Positions 1 through 8,043 are shown, numbered from the stretch's first letter. The stretch is 64,000 nucleotides of DNA from Caulobacteraceae bacterium (GCA_031291645.1 JARLIQ010000047.1:1-64000), one strand, 5' to 3'. Numbers and translations: made by a program. The notes: a model not told the origin generated them from the sequence alone.

Positions 1-93
1 AGCTGCCCTGCCCGTGCCTCGGCCGGCGGCCGGGCTCTGCGCGATTTGAGGGCTACGCGCCCGCCCGCCGCCCGACCCCCAACGCCGGCGACT

Positions 94-191
94 GACATCT
101 CTATTTTGCTCAAACTGCGACATCTCTAACCGGCGTAGACAGTGGGCGTAGCCAACATTTAGTAATGTCACCGGCGTGCCAGTTAGAGATG
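94..191. repeat. Cluster of short direct and inverted repeats, possible IS end remnant
   Basis: GACATCTCTA occurs at 94-103 and 119-128, and its complement core TAGAGATG at 184-191. The arms GCGACATCTCTAAC and GTTAGAGATGGCGC face each other about 50 bases apart. Short repeated motifs like this are common at transposon ends. Bases 1-50 could also encode the tail of a plus-strand frame ending at a TGA. The transposase, if any, would lie left of the window, so this stays tentative. Confidence 0.35.
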
Positions 192-218
192 GCGCCCTCC
201 CTCTGTCCAGGTCGACGG

Positions 219-1133
219 CTAACCGATGTTTCTGGCAAGGAAAGCGCGCGTCTCCGCGACGACGCGATCCTGAAATTCTGGATCCTCAGCCAGGATCGAT
301 CCGGTCATCGGCGCCCCCTTTTCGTCGTAGTAGATTCCAGTCCTGCCCGAGTGATCAGTGAGGACCGTCGTCAAGACCTTCGCTGCCCGTTCCGGGGTGC
401 TCAGATATCGGCCGAACGGCGGCAGCCGCATCACGATACGCCCGACGAAACGCAGCACGCCGTTCATGTCCCCCAGACCGGTGCTGGGGTTGATTCCGGG
501 TTCGACGGCGTTGATGCGCAGTCGCGGATTTTCTCGCGCGAGAGCCAGGGTGGCGGCAAGGCTGCATTGCTTGGATGTCGCATAGGCGTCAACGCCAGGC
601 ATCTTGGCGCCGCCCGGCAGCCACTCGCCTCGGGCGCTGGCCTCTACAGAAAGGAATCGACCGCCGCGCATGCCCATGACCTTGGCCGGCTTGCGCTCCG
701 GGTCCTCGATCGCAGAGGCGACGAAGACGATCTCCGCCTTATCGGGAAGGTGCGGGATCAATCCTTGGGTCAGGGCGAACGGGCCAAGATAGTTTGTCGC
801 AAATGTCAGGTCCCACCCCACCCCATTTCTGCCCGCCTTGCTTGGCATGATGCCGGCGTTGTTGAGCAGCCCAGTGATCGGCAGGCCCAGCGCGACTATT
901 TCGGTGACAGCACGTTGGACGTTCGCAGGCTCGGATAGGTCACAGACGACGGTCAGCGCCCGACCGCCCCGGGCTTCGATCCTGTCTCGCACGCCATCGA
1001 GCTTTGCGCCGTCCCGACCGACTAGGATCACAGCACCGTGCCGGGAAAGCGCCAGCGCCGCGCAAAGACCGATGCCCGAGGTCGGACCGGTTACGACATA
1101 GGCCCCCGCGTTGCTGGACGGCTTGTTCGACAT
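219..1133 (-). CDS. Short-chain dehydrogenase/reductase (SDR), RDH/WWOX-like
   Basis: Probable NAD(P)-dependent oxidoreductase of 304 residues; substrate unknown. The Rossmann glycine motif TGPTSGIG is near residue 15, NNAG near residue 92, and the catalytic YxxxK appears as YATSK near residue 187. The length is typical of the longer retinol-dehydrogenase-like SDRs. The ATG at 1133 has a good ribosome binding site (AAGGAG, 7 bases upstream). The gene lies 45 bases downstream of a TetR regulator on the same strand, and an 18-bp palindrome resembling the one before that regulator sits in the gap. It is therefore probably controlled by it. The family call is firm; the substrate cannot be read from the sequence. 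Confidence 0.9.
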   Translation of the reverse strand: MSNKPSSNAGAYVVTGPTSGIGLCAALALSRHGAVILVGRDGAKLDGVRDRIEARGGRALTVVCDLSEPANVQRAVTEIVALGLPITGLLNNAGIMPSKAGRNGVGWDLTFATNYLGPFALTQGLIPHLPDKAEIVFVASAIEDPERKPAKVMGMRGGRFLSVEASARGEWLPGGAKMPGVDAYATSKQCSLAATLALARENPRLRINAVEPGINPSTGLGDMNGVLRFVGRIVMRLPPFGRYLSTPERAAKVLTTVLTDHSGRTGIYYDEKGAPMTGSILAEDPEFQDRVVAETRAFLARNIG

Positions 1134-1145
1134 AGCTGGCTCCTT

Positions 1146-1163
1146 TGGCTGATCAGTCAGTCA
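1146..1163. promoter_or_regulatory. Probable TetR operator, second copy
   Basis: The 18-mer TGGCTGATCAGTCAGTCA is an imperfect palindrome. Its right half AGTCAGTCA is identical to that of the site at 1778-1795. It lies between the tetR stop and the SDR ribosome binding site, where a repressor could block a separate SDR promoter. Confidence 0.6.
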
Positions 1164-1178
1164 TTTCGTGCGGGCAAA

Positions 1179-1745
1179 TCAGGCGATCATCCGCCACATC
1201 GCATCGAAGCCTGTCTGTCGATGCGTGTCGGCGTTCGCGGGGTCGACGAGGATGAAGTCGACGGTCGCCTCCGCCGCGGCATTGAGCAGATTGGCGACGA
1301 GGCCCAGGGGCGCTCCCCGCATCGGGCCATTTTCTCGGCTCCGCTCGAGCAAGGCGGCGACGCCCGCCATCGATCGATGGCCTATTTCGCGGCTTTGCTG
1401 GGTAATCTCATCGGAGACCGAGAGTTGGGCGAGCGCCCGGCGTTTGTCGGGTTCCAATGTCGCCCAGTTCACCCAGCCCGACCACATATGCGCCAGTTGC
1501 CGGCGCGCATCTTGATCGGTCGGCAGGCCGTCTAGCGCGGCGGTGGCCATTTCGGTTTTGAGTTCGACATAGAGCACGTTGAGCAACGCGGCCTTCGTCT
1601 CGAAATAAGTGAACAGTGATCCAGTCGCGATGCCGGCTTCTTTGGCGATCAACGCCGTCGGCGCGCTGAGCCCTTGGGCGGCAATGATGCGGGTCGCTGT
1701 TTCCAGAATGGCGCTTCGCCGGTCGTCGCTTCTTGGCCTCGCCAT
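1179..1745 (-). CDS. TetR/AcrR family transcriptional regulator
   Basis: Predicted one-component repressor of 188 residues. The N-terminal helix-turn-helix region runs from RSAILETATRIIA through TGSLFTYFETKAALLN, typical of TetR; the C-terminal ligand domain is divergent. The ORF track starts at 1778, but that ATG has no ribosome binding site and lies inside a palindromic operator. The ATG at 1745 gives the usual MARPRSDDRR start and has AGGA 7 bases upstream, so I chose it. The regulator precedes the SDR gene on the same strand. Two related palindromes, one upstream of each gene, suggest autoregulation plus control of the SDR. The inducer is unknown. Confidence 0.9.
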   Translation of the reverse strand: MARPRSDDRRSAILETATRIIAAQGLSAPTALIAKEAGIATGSLFTYFETKAALLNVLYVELKTEMATAALDGLPTDQDARRQLAHMWSGWVNWATLEPDKRRALAQLSVSDEITQQSREIGHRSMAGVAALLERSRENGPMRGAPLGLVANLLNAAAEATVDFILVDPANADTHRQTGFDAMWRMIA

Positions 1746-1777
1746 CGCATTGTCCTGAACACGAAGTTTCCTCACCA

Positions 1778-1795
1778 TGACCGACTAGTCAGTCA
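1778..1795. promoter_or_regulatory. Probable TetR operator upstream of tetR
   Basis: TGACCGACTAGTCAGTCA is a near-perfect 18-bp palindrome (one mismatched pair). It ends 33 bases upstream of the chosen tetR start at 1745. Its right half recurs exactly at 1155-1163. Such position and symmetry are typical of autoregulatory TetR-family operators. Confidence 0.7.
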
Positions 1796-1906
1796 TTATC
1801 AATAGGCTGAGGGCCTTGCCCGACTGGGGCGCGCTCGGTGAGACCCGGGAGTGAACATTATAGCTAATCGTTCGCTCCGGCTTACGGCTCGCCGCGCGCC
1901 ATGCTC

Positions 1907-2236
1907 TCACGAGTCCGTGGGCGAATTGCCGCCGTGGAACCGCCCGAACGCGAGCGCGGACACCACGCCCATGAGCAGGACGCCCACGCCCAGGGCGACG
2001 ACCTGATCGGTGGCGCGCAGGTCGAAATTCCCCACGCGGACGATGAGAAGGTAGGCGATGGCGAAGTTCGCAAACCCCCAGAGCACGTTCACGCTCGAGG
2101 ACGAGAGCCCCCTGCCCGGCGGCTTGGCGAACGGGCTCTGAAAGGGCCGCCCCATCACGCCGCTGACGAAATGCGGGACGGCGTTCGACAGAAATGCGCC
2201 GCCGAACAGGTAGGATACGTCGTGAAGCCAATTCAT
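1907..2236 (-). CDS. Small integral membrane protein of unknown function
   Basis: A 109-residue protein with three or four hydrophobic segments: about residues 8-28, 50-70 and 78-98. The N-terminal part contains NAVPHFVSGVMGRPF and FAKPPGRGLSS. I recognise these as belonging to a widespread uncharacterised family of small bacterial membrane proteins. Only two bases separate it from the upstream isochorismatase-like gene, which itself overlaps marR. It is therefore almost certainly the third gene of that operon. An overlapping longer frame on the same strand (1785-2231) is arginine-rich and is a shadow. No function can be assigned. Confidence 0.8.
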   Translation of the reverse strand: MNWLHDVSYLFGGAFLSNAVPHFVSGVMGRPFQSPFAKPPGRGLSSSSVNVLWGFANFAIAYLLIVRVGNFDLRATDQVVALGVGVLLMGVVSALAFGRFHGGNSPTDS

Positions 2237-2238
2237 GA

Positions 2239-2799
2239 TCAGGCGCTCATTTCCAGCAGATCGATGATGTCCTGCGTCGCCCCGGTCTCGCCGATCCGCG
2301 GGAAAACCCGCGTGACGCTGTAGGCGTGGGCGTCGGCCTGCAGGTCGGTCAGGGCGTCGGTCGCGAGCGTGACGTTGAAGCCGAGCTCATAGGCCTGGCG
2401 TGCGGTGACCTCGACGCCATTGCTGGTGGCGACGCCGACGATCACGACCTGCGTGACCCCCAACGCCCGCAGATGGGCTTCGAGGCCGGTGTTCGTGAAG
2501 GCGCCCGGCGTGTGCTTCGTCACCACATGGTCCTGCGGCTGCCGGTCCAGTTCGGGGATGAGATCGGTCCAGCCGGCCGGAAACTCCCGGTGGCCCCTCG
2601 CCTGCTCCGTCCGCCCCGGCGCGCCGCCGGCGACGTTGACCAGCACGACCGGCAAGCCATGTCCGCGAAAGGCCCGCGTCAGCGCCCCGACGTGCTTCAC
2701 CACGCCGTCCATGGGATGCGCGGTCGGGAGCGAAACGACGCCCTTCTGAAGATCGACGACGATGAGCGCGGTCTTCGGGTCGAGGGTGGTCACGGTCAT
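2239..2799 (-). CDS. Isochorismatase-like hydrolase lacking the usual nucleophilic cysteine
   Basis: A 186-residue protein of the isochorismatase/cysteine-hydrolase fold. The first acidic residue is in LIVVDLQKG (near residue 15) and the lysine in VTKHTPGAF (near residue 98). Where most cysteine hydrolases have GVATNxCVE, this one has GVATSNGVE, with glycine at the nucleophile position. True isochorismatases such as EntB also lack that cysteine, so a non-amidase reaction or a changed chemistry is possible. The start at 2799 gives MTVTTLDP with AAAGGA upstream. It overlaps the marR stop as ATGA, implying translational coupling. The track ORF to 2922 runs back into marR and is not a real extension. 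Confidence 0.85.
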   Translation of the reverse strand: MTVTTLDPKTALIVVDLQKGVVSLPTAHPMDGVVKHVGALTRAFRGHGLPVVLVNVAGGAPGRTEQARGHREFPAGWTDLIPELDRQPQDHVVTKHTPGAFTNTGLEAHLRALGVTQVVIVGVATSNGVEVTARQAYELGFNVTLATDALTDLQADAHAYSVTRVFPRIGETGATQDIIDLLEMSA

Positions 2800-3272
2800 G
2801 GCGCCTTTCCTTTGGCGGTCGGGCCGGCGTCGCCCTCGCCCAGACGCTTGATCAGGGCGGCCGCGGCGATGAGCGTCTGCTGTTCGCCGGGATCGAGCCT
2901 GGCCATGGCGGCGAGCAGCCATTTCTGCTTCGCGGCGCTGCGTTTTCGCCCGGCCTCGATGCCTGGGTCCGTCAGGGCGAACAGGACCTGCCGGCCGTCG
3001 CTCGGATGAGGCCGACGCTCGACCAGGCCCTCTCGCTCCAGTTCGGCGAGCGTGGCGCCCATGGATTGCGGCTTCACCGACTCCGCGCGCGCGAGGTCCG
3101 CCGTCGTCATCGAACCCGCCTGCTCCAGCCGCGACAAGGCCATGGTCTGCGACCAGGTCAGCCCGTCCGGATTCGATTCCGCGCGCAATCGCCGCAAGAG
3201 CTGGCCGATCGCCAGGGAAAGTTCGGTGATGGCCGTTTCAGCGGACATCGACGGGCCGGCAGACGCGCTCAT
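2796..3272 (-). CDS. MarR family transcriptional regulator
   Basis: A 158-residue winged-helix regulator. The DNA-binding part runs from LTWSQTMALSRLEQ to LVERRPHPSDGRQV, the typical MarR wing. The track start at 3320 would place a 24-bp palindrome inside the coding region. The ATG at 3272 or the one at 3248 is more likely; neither has a strong ribosome binding site. It is the first gene of a three-gene operon with the isochorismatase-like gene (ATGA overlap) and a membrane protein. The palindrome upstream suggests autorepression relieved by a small ligand, as in other MarR systems; this is inference. Confidence 0.88.
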   Translation of the reverse strand: MSASAGPSMSAETAITELSLAIGQLLRRLRAESNPDGLTWSQTMALSRLEQAGSMTTADLARAESVKPQSMGATLAELEREGLVERRPHPSDGRQVLFALTDPGIEAGRKRSAAKQKWLLAAMARLDPGEQQTLIAAAALIKRLGEGDAGPTAKGKAP

Positions 3273-3291
3273 GGGGCCAGTTAGGGCTAAA

Positions 3292-3315
3292 CAGGAAAAC
3301 TTGCAAGTTTCCCTG
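3292..3315. promoter_or_regulatory. 24-bp palindrome, probable MarR operator
   Basis: The arms CAGGAAAACTTG and CAAGTTTCCCTG are reverse complements with one mismatch and no spacer. The site lies 20 bases upstream of the chosen marR start, in a locally AT-rich stretch. Length and symmetry suit a MarR dimer. Confidence 0.7.
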
Positions 3316-3398
3316 TCCATATTGCCTGACGGCAGCGTGAGGTTTGTTGGATGCGCAACGCCATGCGCGAACGAACCAAGGACCGGCCGGCGGGCGAA

Positions 3399-4337
3399 CT
3401 ACTCCGAAAGCATCCCGATCGTCCCCAGCCATTTCTCCACCAATTGCGGCCACGCGGACACGGGCGACTTTGTCGGCCTAAGCCCAAACGCATGGCCGCC
3501 CTGCGCGTATGAGTGCAACTCCACGGGAACCCCGGCCTTTTTCAGCCCCATGTAATAGCTCAGCGCATCCTCGACCTGGTCCACATGATCATCCTCGTTC
3601 TGCAGGAGAAACGTCGGGGGCGTCTGAGGCGTGATGTGACTCTCGATCTCGGGATTCAGCGCGATGCTGTTTTTAGCCAGAGAAAGGTGTCCCGGATAAA
3701 GAGCAATGGCGAAATCTGGGCGGGCGCTTTCCTGGTCCGCCGCGTCCACCGGCGCATAAAGGCGACTTTTAAAGCGCGTACTCACCTCGGCCACCAGATA
3801 GCCGCCGGCTGAAAACCCGAGCACTCCAACCTTGTGCGGATCAATGCGCCATTCCGCAGCGTGAGCGCGCACCAACCTCAGCGTTCTCTGGGCGTCCTGC
3901 AACGACGGTGTCGATATTGACCGGTTGTGAGGGCGGCAATCGCATTGCCAAACGTAAGGCGCGCTTGGGACGCGATATTTCAACAATACGCAAGTGACGC
4001 CTCTGGATGTCAGCCAATCGCAAACCTCGGCGCCTTCGAGATCAATGGCCAGCATTTTGAATCCGCCGCCTGGAATAACGACGACCGCGGCGCCGGTGTT
4101 CTTCGCCTTTGGGGCGTAGACCGTCATCGTGGGCCGGGTCACGTTGGTCACCGCCCCCTCGGTGTAGGCTTCCGGCCCTGGGACTGATTGCACGTCGGGA
4201 GCGGCTCCCGGCCAGATCGGGATCTGCGAATGACCTGGCGATGGCTGCCAAACGGTCGGCTCCGCGCTAAGGGCGGACCCCTGATAGACCGACGCGAGAA
4301 GAAGTCCCGCCAGCGCCGCGGCGCAAGAAAACTTCAT
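3399..4337 (-). CDS. Secreted alpha/beta-hydrolase esterase (BD-FAE/acetylxylan-esterase-like)
   Basis: A 312-residue predicted exported hydrolase. It opens with a signal peptide of about 24 residues ending near GSALSA. The oxyanion motif IPGGGFK is near residue 89, the nucleophile elbow GFSAGG near residue 174, an aspartate in NEDDHVD near residue 252, and the catalytic histidine in QGGHAFG near residue 284. The order and spacing fit esterases that act on acylated polysaccharides or small esters, but the substrate is not shown. It stands alone, with a purine-rich stretch (GAGGAGCC) 10-15 bases before its ATG. Some codons are less GC-rich than in the core genes, in line with the accessory character of this end. 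Confidence 0.85.
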   Translation of the reverse strand: MKFSCAAALAGLLLASVYQGSALSAEPTVWQPSPGHSQIPIWPGAAPDVQSVPGPEAYTEGAVTNVTRPTMTVYAPKAKNTGAAVVVIPGGGFKMLAIDLEGAEVCDWLTSRGVTCVLLKYRVPSAPYVWQCDCRPHNRSISTPSLQDAQRTLRLVRAHAAEWRIDPHKVGVLGFSAGGYLVAEVSTRFKSRLYAPVDAADQESARPDFAIALYPGHLSLAKNSIALNPEIESHITPQTPPTFLLQNEDDHVDQVEDALSYYMGLKKAGVPVELHSYAQGGHAFGLRPTKSPVSAWPQLVEKWLGTIGMLSE

Positions 4338-4406
4338 AGTGCTCGAGGCTCCTCGGAAGTTTAGCGGCGATCGACGCGTTCGAACGGTTTGGAGCCCGGC
4401 GCAGCC

Positions 4407-4763
4407 CTATTCGGGCGGCGGCTCCCACAATTCCACCGGATTTCCCTCTGGATCGTGGATACGGGCGAACCGGCCCGTCTCAGGCGTGTCCCATTCAGGG
4501 TTCGTGGTGATCGCGATCCCGGCGTCCCGGAGCGTCGAGAGCAGCCGATCCAGGTCCGCAACCCGGAAGTTGATCATCCACTGCTTGTCCGCGGGGAAAT
4601 AGTCCGTGCCTCGGGGGAAGGGCATGAACACGGTCGGACCGGACTGTTGCTCCCAATGAAAGGCGTCCTCGGCGGGCACGCCCAGGTGCTTTCGATACCA
4701 CGCCTGCAGGGCCTTAGGATCGTTCGCCCGGAAGAAGACGCCACCGATACCCACTACGGACAT
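4407..4763 (-). CDS. VOC (glyoxalase/bleomycin-resistance fold) protein
   Basis: A 118-residue single-module VOC protein. It has the usual opening IGGVFFRANDPKALQAWY, a middle MINFRVADLDRLL and the closing HDPEGNPVELWEP, whose glutamate is the usual metal ligand. The start at 4763 (MSVVGIGG) follows GGAGGTCCTC, a strong ribosome binding site; the longer track ORF adds an arginine-rich upstream stretch that is not credible. The fold family is clear. The reaction (glyoxalase, dioxygenase, resistance protein or binding protein) cannot be told from sequence, and the neighbours give no hint. Confidence 0.88.
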   Translation of the reverse strand: MSVVGIGGVFFRANDPKALQAWYRKHLGVPAEDAFHWEQQSGPTVFMPFPRGTDYFPADKQWMINFRVADLDRLLSTLRDAGIAITTNPEWDTPETGRFARIHDPEGNPVELWEPPPE

Positions 4764-4948
4764 GAGGACCTCCCGATCTGCATCGAAGCGTAACCTCCGC
4801 AAACCGTGAAACCAAGCGGCGCACCGCGCCTGCCGCCCGGCCCCCGCCAATGCGCCGGAGCGTCGCGTCGTCCATTTGTTTCGTGACTCGGGCGCCGATC
4901 AGGCGCAGCATTGATTGAAGCTGGGTTTTCCCTTTGAAAGGGATCGCC

Positions 4949-5131
4949 GTGGAACGTCTCGAAGAGTGGGTGGCTCACGAGAATATCGCGAAGCTCGAGC
5001 GACAACTGGCCGATCCGGCGTTTGCGGGCCGCAGGCTGGAGTTGCAACGTCAGATAGCCGAGCAGCGGCGCAAGGTCGGGGCGGCCGATGGGCCTGTCCG
5101 CGACGCCGGACGGCCCCGCCTGCTCGACTGA
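4949..5131 (+). CDS. Small hypothetical alpha-helical protein
   Basis: A 60-residue charged protein that looks fully helical, with ENIAKLERQLADPAF followed by RLELQRQIAEQRRKV. It resembles, from memory, short uncharacterised alphaproteobacterial proteins with an ENI-x-x-(F/L)E start and a C-terminal LL/I-AE-R-K pattern. I prefer the GTG at 4949, preceded by AAAGGGAT at good spacing, over the track TTG at 4934. Function is unknown. Third-position GC and the ribosome binding site support coding. Confidence 0.55.
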   Translation: MERLEEWVAHENIAKLERQLADPAFAGRRLELQRQIAEQRRKVGAADGPVRDAGRPRLLD

Positions 5132-5265
5132 GGCGCTGCCGAACAGCCGGCCGCCTCACCGCCCAATTTGGACGGTCTGGCGCTTCGAACTTCCCCCGCC
5201 GCGCGCTATCGTCGCTCAGTGGTCGTGAATCGTAGACAGAGTCCTGGCTGGGCCCCGACTGAGCG

Positions 5266-5323
5266 CCTGTCCGTGCGGACAGGGCCGCGGCAGCCCCATG
5301 GCCGGTCGACGCGTCCGTCGACC
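5266..5323. other. Two tandem perfect hairpins upstream of an acidic hypothetical gene
   Basis: CCTGTCCG-TG-CGGACAGG (5266-5283) and GGTCGACG-CGTC-CGTCGACC (5304-5323) each form an 8-bp perfect stem. They lie 25-80 bases before the next gene start. Neither is followed by a T-run. They could be a factor-independent pause, a leader structure or protein-binding palindromes. Confidence 0.4.
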
Positions 5324-5347
5324 TGACAAGCACGCTTGGGTTCTTCG

Positions 5348-5875
5348 ATGGCGTCCATCCTGTCCTTTCTGAAGGGGCTTTGGCCCTGGCGTCGCCGCAG
5401 CCGCCCGGTCGCGCCGGCCAGGCCCGTGCTTCAGCTCTCCACGCCGGAGGCGGCCGCCCCGACCGTCAGCGAGGCTGAGGCCGAACCCCCTGCCCCCGCC
5501 GCCCTTCAACCGCCGCCGATCGAGACCACGCCGCCGCCGGCGCTGGCGGACGCGCTGGAGATCGAGGAATGGGACGAGGACGAGCCTGACGAGCTGGACG
5601 GCGAAGAGGACGACGATCCGCTAGCGCCCGACCCCTTCGTCCATGCGGATGGCGCCGCGCTCGACGAGCCACCGCCCGACGTGCTGCAGCAGCGCCGCGA
5701 CGAGGCGCGCGCGGACGCCCTGGGCGGCGAGCACAAGGTCTATCTGTCCGACGCGGCCGGCCCGGGAACCCTGGCCGAGGCCCTGAACCAGCTGCTGCAG
5801 GAAGGCCGGGTCACCGCCGAATTCTGCGAGGCCGGCGACATGGGCCCGCACCTGCTCTACCGCCCCAAGCATTGA
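5348..5875 (+). CDS. Hypothetical protein with acidic Pro/Ala-rich linker and small C-terminal domain
   Basis: A 175-residue protein in three parts. The first is a hydrophobic/basic start (MASILSFLKGLWPWRRRSR) that could associate with membrane. Residues about 25-110 are a low-complexity Pro/Ala/Glu/Asp linker containing EEWDEDEPDELDGEEDDD. A compact C-terminal domain of about 55 residues ends in MGPHLLYRPKH. The track start at 5336 is a TTG; the ATG at 5348 is preferred, although no clear ribosome binding site precedes it. The opposite-strand serine-rich ORF is its shadow. I do not recognise the family. Confidence 0.65.
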   Translation: MASILSFLKGLWPWRRRSRPVAPARPVLQLSTPEAAAPTVSEAEAEPPAPAALQPPPIETTPPPALADALEIEEWDEDEPDELDGEEDDDPLAPDPFVHADGAALDEPPPDVLQQRRDEARADALGGEHKVYLSDAAGPGTLAEALNQLLQEGRVTAEFCEAGDMGPHLLYRPKH

Positions 5876-5882
5876 GGCGCGG

Positions 5883-7493
5883 CTAGCCGGCCTTTCGCGT
5901 CCGCTCGTACGCAGCGGCGGCCGTCGCCGGCTCGGCGCCCACGCGGAAGCCGGCGGCCAGGTCGGCCAGCCGGTCGGCTTCGTCGGCGATCAGCTGGGCG
6001 GCCGCGGTCGACAGGTCGATCACCGCCATGTTGCGCTGCTTGGCCTGGCCGATCCGCTCGATGGTGGTGTTCACCCGGGCCAGACCGGCGGACTGCTCGC
6101 CGGCGGCCTGGGCGATGCCGGCGACCATGCCGACGATCGCCTCGACCTGGCCGGCGATCTGCGACAGGCCCTGGCCCGTCTGGTCGACCTGGGCGACGCC
6201 GCGGGCAACCTGTTGGCCCGAGGCGCCGATCAGGCCGCGGATCTCGCGCGCGGCGCTGGCGGCGCGATGGGCCAGGGCGCGCACCTCCTGGGCCACCACG
6301 GCGAAGCCGCGGCCTGCGTCCCCCGCCCTCGCCGCCTCGACGCCCGCATTCAGGGCCAGAAGGTTGGTCTGGAAGGCGATCTCGTCGATGGTCCCGACGA
6401 TCTGGGCGATCTGCCGGGCCGAACCCTCGATCTCGGCCATGGCCGAGACGGTCTCGCCGGCGATGACGCCGGTGTCCTTGGCGCTGGCCGAGGCCTGGCG
6501 CAGGGCCGCGTCGGCCCGGCCGGCGCCGTCGGCCGTACGCTTGATGGTGTCGGTGATCTCGCCCAGCGTGACGGCCGCCTGCTCCAGGGTGACCGCCTGG
6601 CGTTCGGTGCGGCGCGACAGGTCGTCGGCGGCCTGCGTGATCTCGCCGACGCCGCCGTTGATCGCCTCGACGTTGGCCGCCAGCTCGCCCATCGCCGCCT
6701 CCAGTTGGCCGACCGAGCGGTTGAAGTCCTCGCGCAGGCCCCGGTAGGCGTCCGGGAATTCCGCCGTCACACGGATGGTCAGGTCGCCGCCCGACAATCG
6801 CCGCAGGCCCTCGGCCAGGGCGTCGACCACCCGCTGCTGTTCGCGCCGGCCGTCCTCCCTGGCCCGCTCGCGCTCCAGGGCGGCGCCGCGCGTGCGCGCG
6901 TGGGCGGCCTCGGCGGCGGCCAGGGCGGCCTCGGTCGCGGCCTGCAGCTCGGCGGCCTCCTGCGCGCCCTCGGCCATGGCCGAGAACCGGGCGTCCAGAT
7001 GGGCCGTCACCAGGATCAGCGCCGCCGCCTCGACCAGCAGCACGCCGGCGTGCAGCGCCAGCCGGCCCGGCTCGGCCCCGCCCGGATAGACCAGCGCCGG
7101 CAGCATCACGCCCAGCAACAGGTGGTGGGCCGCCGCCGTCGCGGCGCCCGCGACGATCACCCGCCAGTCGCAATAGACCGCCAGCAGGGCCAGGACGACG
7201 AAATAGCCGATCTGGGCGTCGAACTGCCACGCCCGTCCGGCCAGCTCGGCCACGACCAGCGACAGCTCGCCCATCAGCGCGACGCTAAGGGCGATCCGGC
7301 CGGGCCCCTTGTCCTGGGCGGCGAACAAAAGGACGCTCCCGCCGCCGGCCAGCGCCATGGCCAGCGCGCCGAACAGAAGCCAGTTCTCGCCCAGCAAGGC
7401 CGCCAGGCCGCCGCACAGGGTCATGAGCGCCCAGGCCAGGGCCAGCACGGCCCGGTCGCCCCAGGCCCGCTGGATTTCGAGCCCCTGGCTCAT
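5883..7493 (-). CDS. Methyl-accepting chemotaxis protein with polytopic membrane N-terminus
   Basis: A 536-residue chemoreceptor. Residues about 15-165 form roughly six hydrophobic segments with very short loops, so there is no large periplasmic ligand domain. A coiled coil and a HAMP-like stretch ([13 protein letters not shown]) follow. The signalling domain carries the hairpin-tip signature [20 protein letters not shown] near residue 370, which contacts CheA/CheW in this family. Sensing is probably within or close to the membrane, for example of redox state, membrane potential or a hydrophobic compound; this is inference. The start has the natural MSQGLEIQ opening. It lies downstream of the lrp-like gene on the same strand with a 124-base gap, so it is probably its own unit. 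Confidence 0.93.
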   Translation of the reverse strand: MSQGLEIQRAWGDRAVLALAWALMTLCGGLAALLGENWLLFGALAMALAGGGSVLLFAAQDKGPGRIALSVALMGELSLVVAELAGRAWQFDAQIGYFVVLALLAVYCDWRVIVAGAATAAAHHLLLGVMLPALVYPGGAEPGRLALHAGVLLVEAAALILVTAHLDARFSAMAEGAQEAAELQAATEAALAAAEAAHARTRGAALERERAREDGRREQQRVVDALAEGLRRLSGGDLTIRVTAEFPDAYRGLREDFNRSVGQLEAAMGELAANVEAINGGVGEITQAADDLSRRTERQAVTLEQAAVTLGEITDTIKRTADGAGRADAALRQASASAKDTGVIAGETVSAMAEIEGSARQIAQIVGTIDEIAFQTNLLALNAGVEAARAGDAGRGFAVVAQEVRALAHRAASAAREIRGLIGASGQQVARGVAQVDQTGQGLSQIAGQVEAIVGMVAGIAQAAGEQSAGLARVNTTIERIGQAKQRNMAVIDLSTAAAQLIADEADRLADLAAGFRVGAEPATAAAAYERTRKAG

Positions 7494-7617
7494 CGGCCCC
7501 CTCTCGCCAGGCCGGTTTTCACCCGCCGCGCCCCATCCGCAAACATGGTTAACGGTAGGCGGCGGCGGGTTTACGAAGTCTGAACTTTCCGCCCGGCCAA
7601 TGACCTATGGGTCGACC

Positions 7618-8043
7618 TCAACGGTCGATCTTGGTCGAGAGCACGATCGAGGATGTCGTCCGCTCCACCCCGTCGATTTCGCCGATGGCGTCGATCAGGT
7701 CGTCCATCTCGGCCGCCGAGCCGGTGGCCGCCACCGCCATCAGGTCGAAACCGCCGCTGACCGAGTGCAGCAGCCGCACGGCCGGGATCTTCTTCAGCGC
7801 CGTGACCACGGCCGGCGCGTGTTTGGGCCGGAGGGTGATCATCACATAGGCGTGGATCAGCCCCCGTTCGTAGGCTTCGGACAGGCGCACCGAATAGCCG
7901 ACGATGACCTTGGTCTCCTCCAGCCGCGCCAGCCGGCTCTGGACGGTCGTGCGCGACAGCTTCAGCGCCCGGGCCAGTTCCGAGACGCTGGCGCGGCCGT
8001 TCTCGCGCAGGCGCGCGATCAGCTTGAGGTCGGTTTCGTCCAT
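7618..8043 (-). CDS. Lrp/AsnC family transcriptional regulator
   Basis: A 141-residue feast/famine regulator. The N-terminal helix-turn-helix (LKLIARLRENGRASVSELAR, then LSRTTVQSRLARLEE) is followed by an effector-binding RAM domain containing ALKKIPAVRLLHSVSGGFD. It is divergent from the saccharopine dehydrogenase-like and ALDH7 genes across a 124-base gap. The simplest reading is that it controls them in response to lysine or a pathway intermediate. The shared region 8044-8167 would then hold its binding site, although I see no clear palindrome there. Target and ligand are inferred from position only. Confidence 0.92.
   Translation of the reverse strand: MDETDLKLIARLRENGRASVSELARALKLSRTTVQSRLARLEETKVIVGYSVRLSEAYERGLIHAYVMITLRPKHAPAVVTALKKIPAVRLLHSVSGGFDLMAVAATGSAAEMDDLIDAIGEIDGVERTTSSIVLSTKIDR

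Noticed and set aside
1785-2231. 148-residue minus-strand ORF overlapping the small membrane protein
   Set aside because: Arginine-rich shadow; the 1907-2236 frame has clear transmembrane segments and operon spacing.
5506-5736. Serine-rich 76-residue minus-strand ORF
   Set aside because: Poly-serine arises as the complement of the Asp/Glu linker codons of the plus-strand gene.
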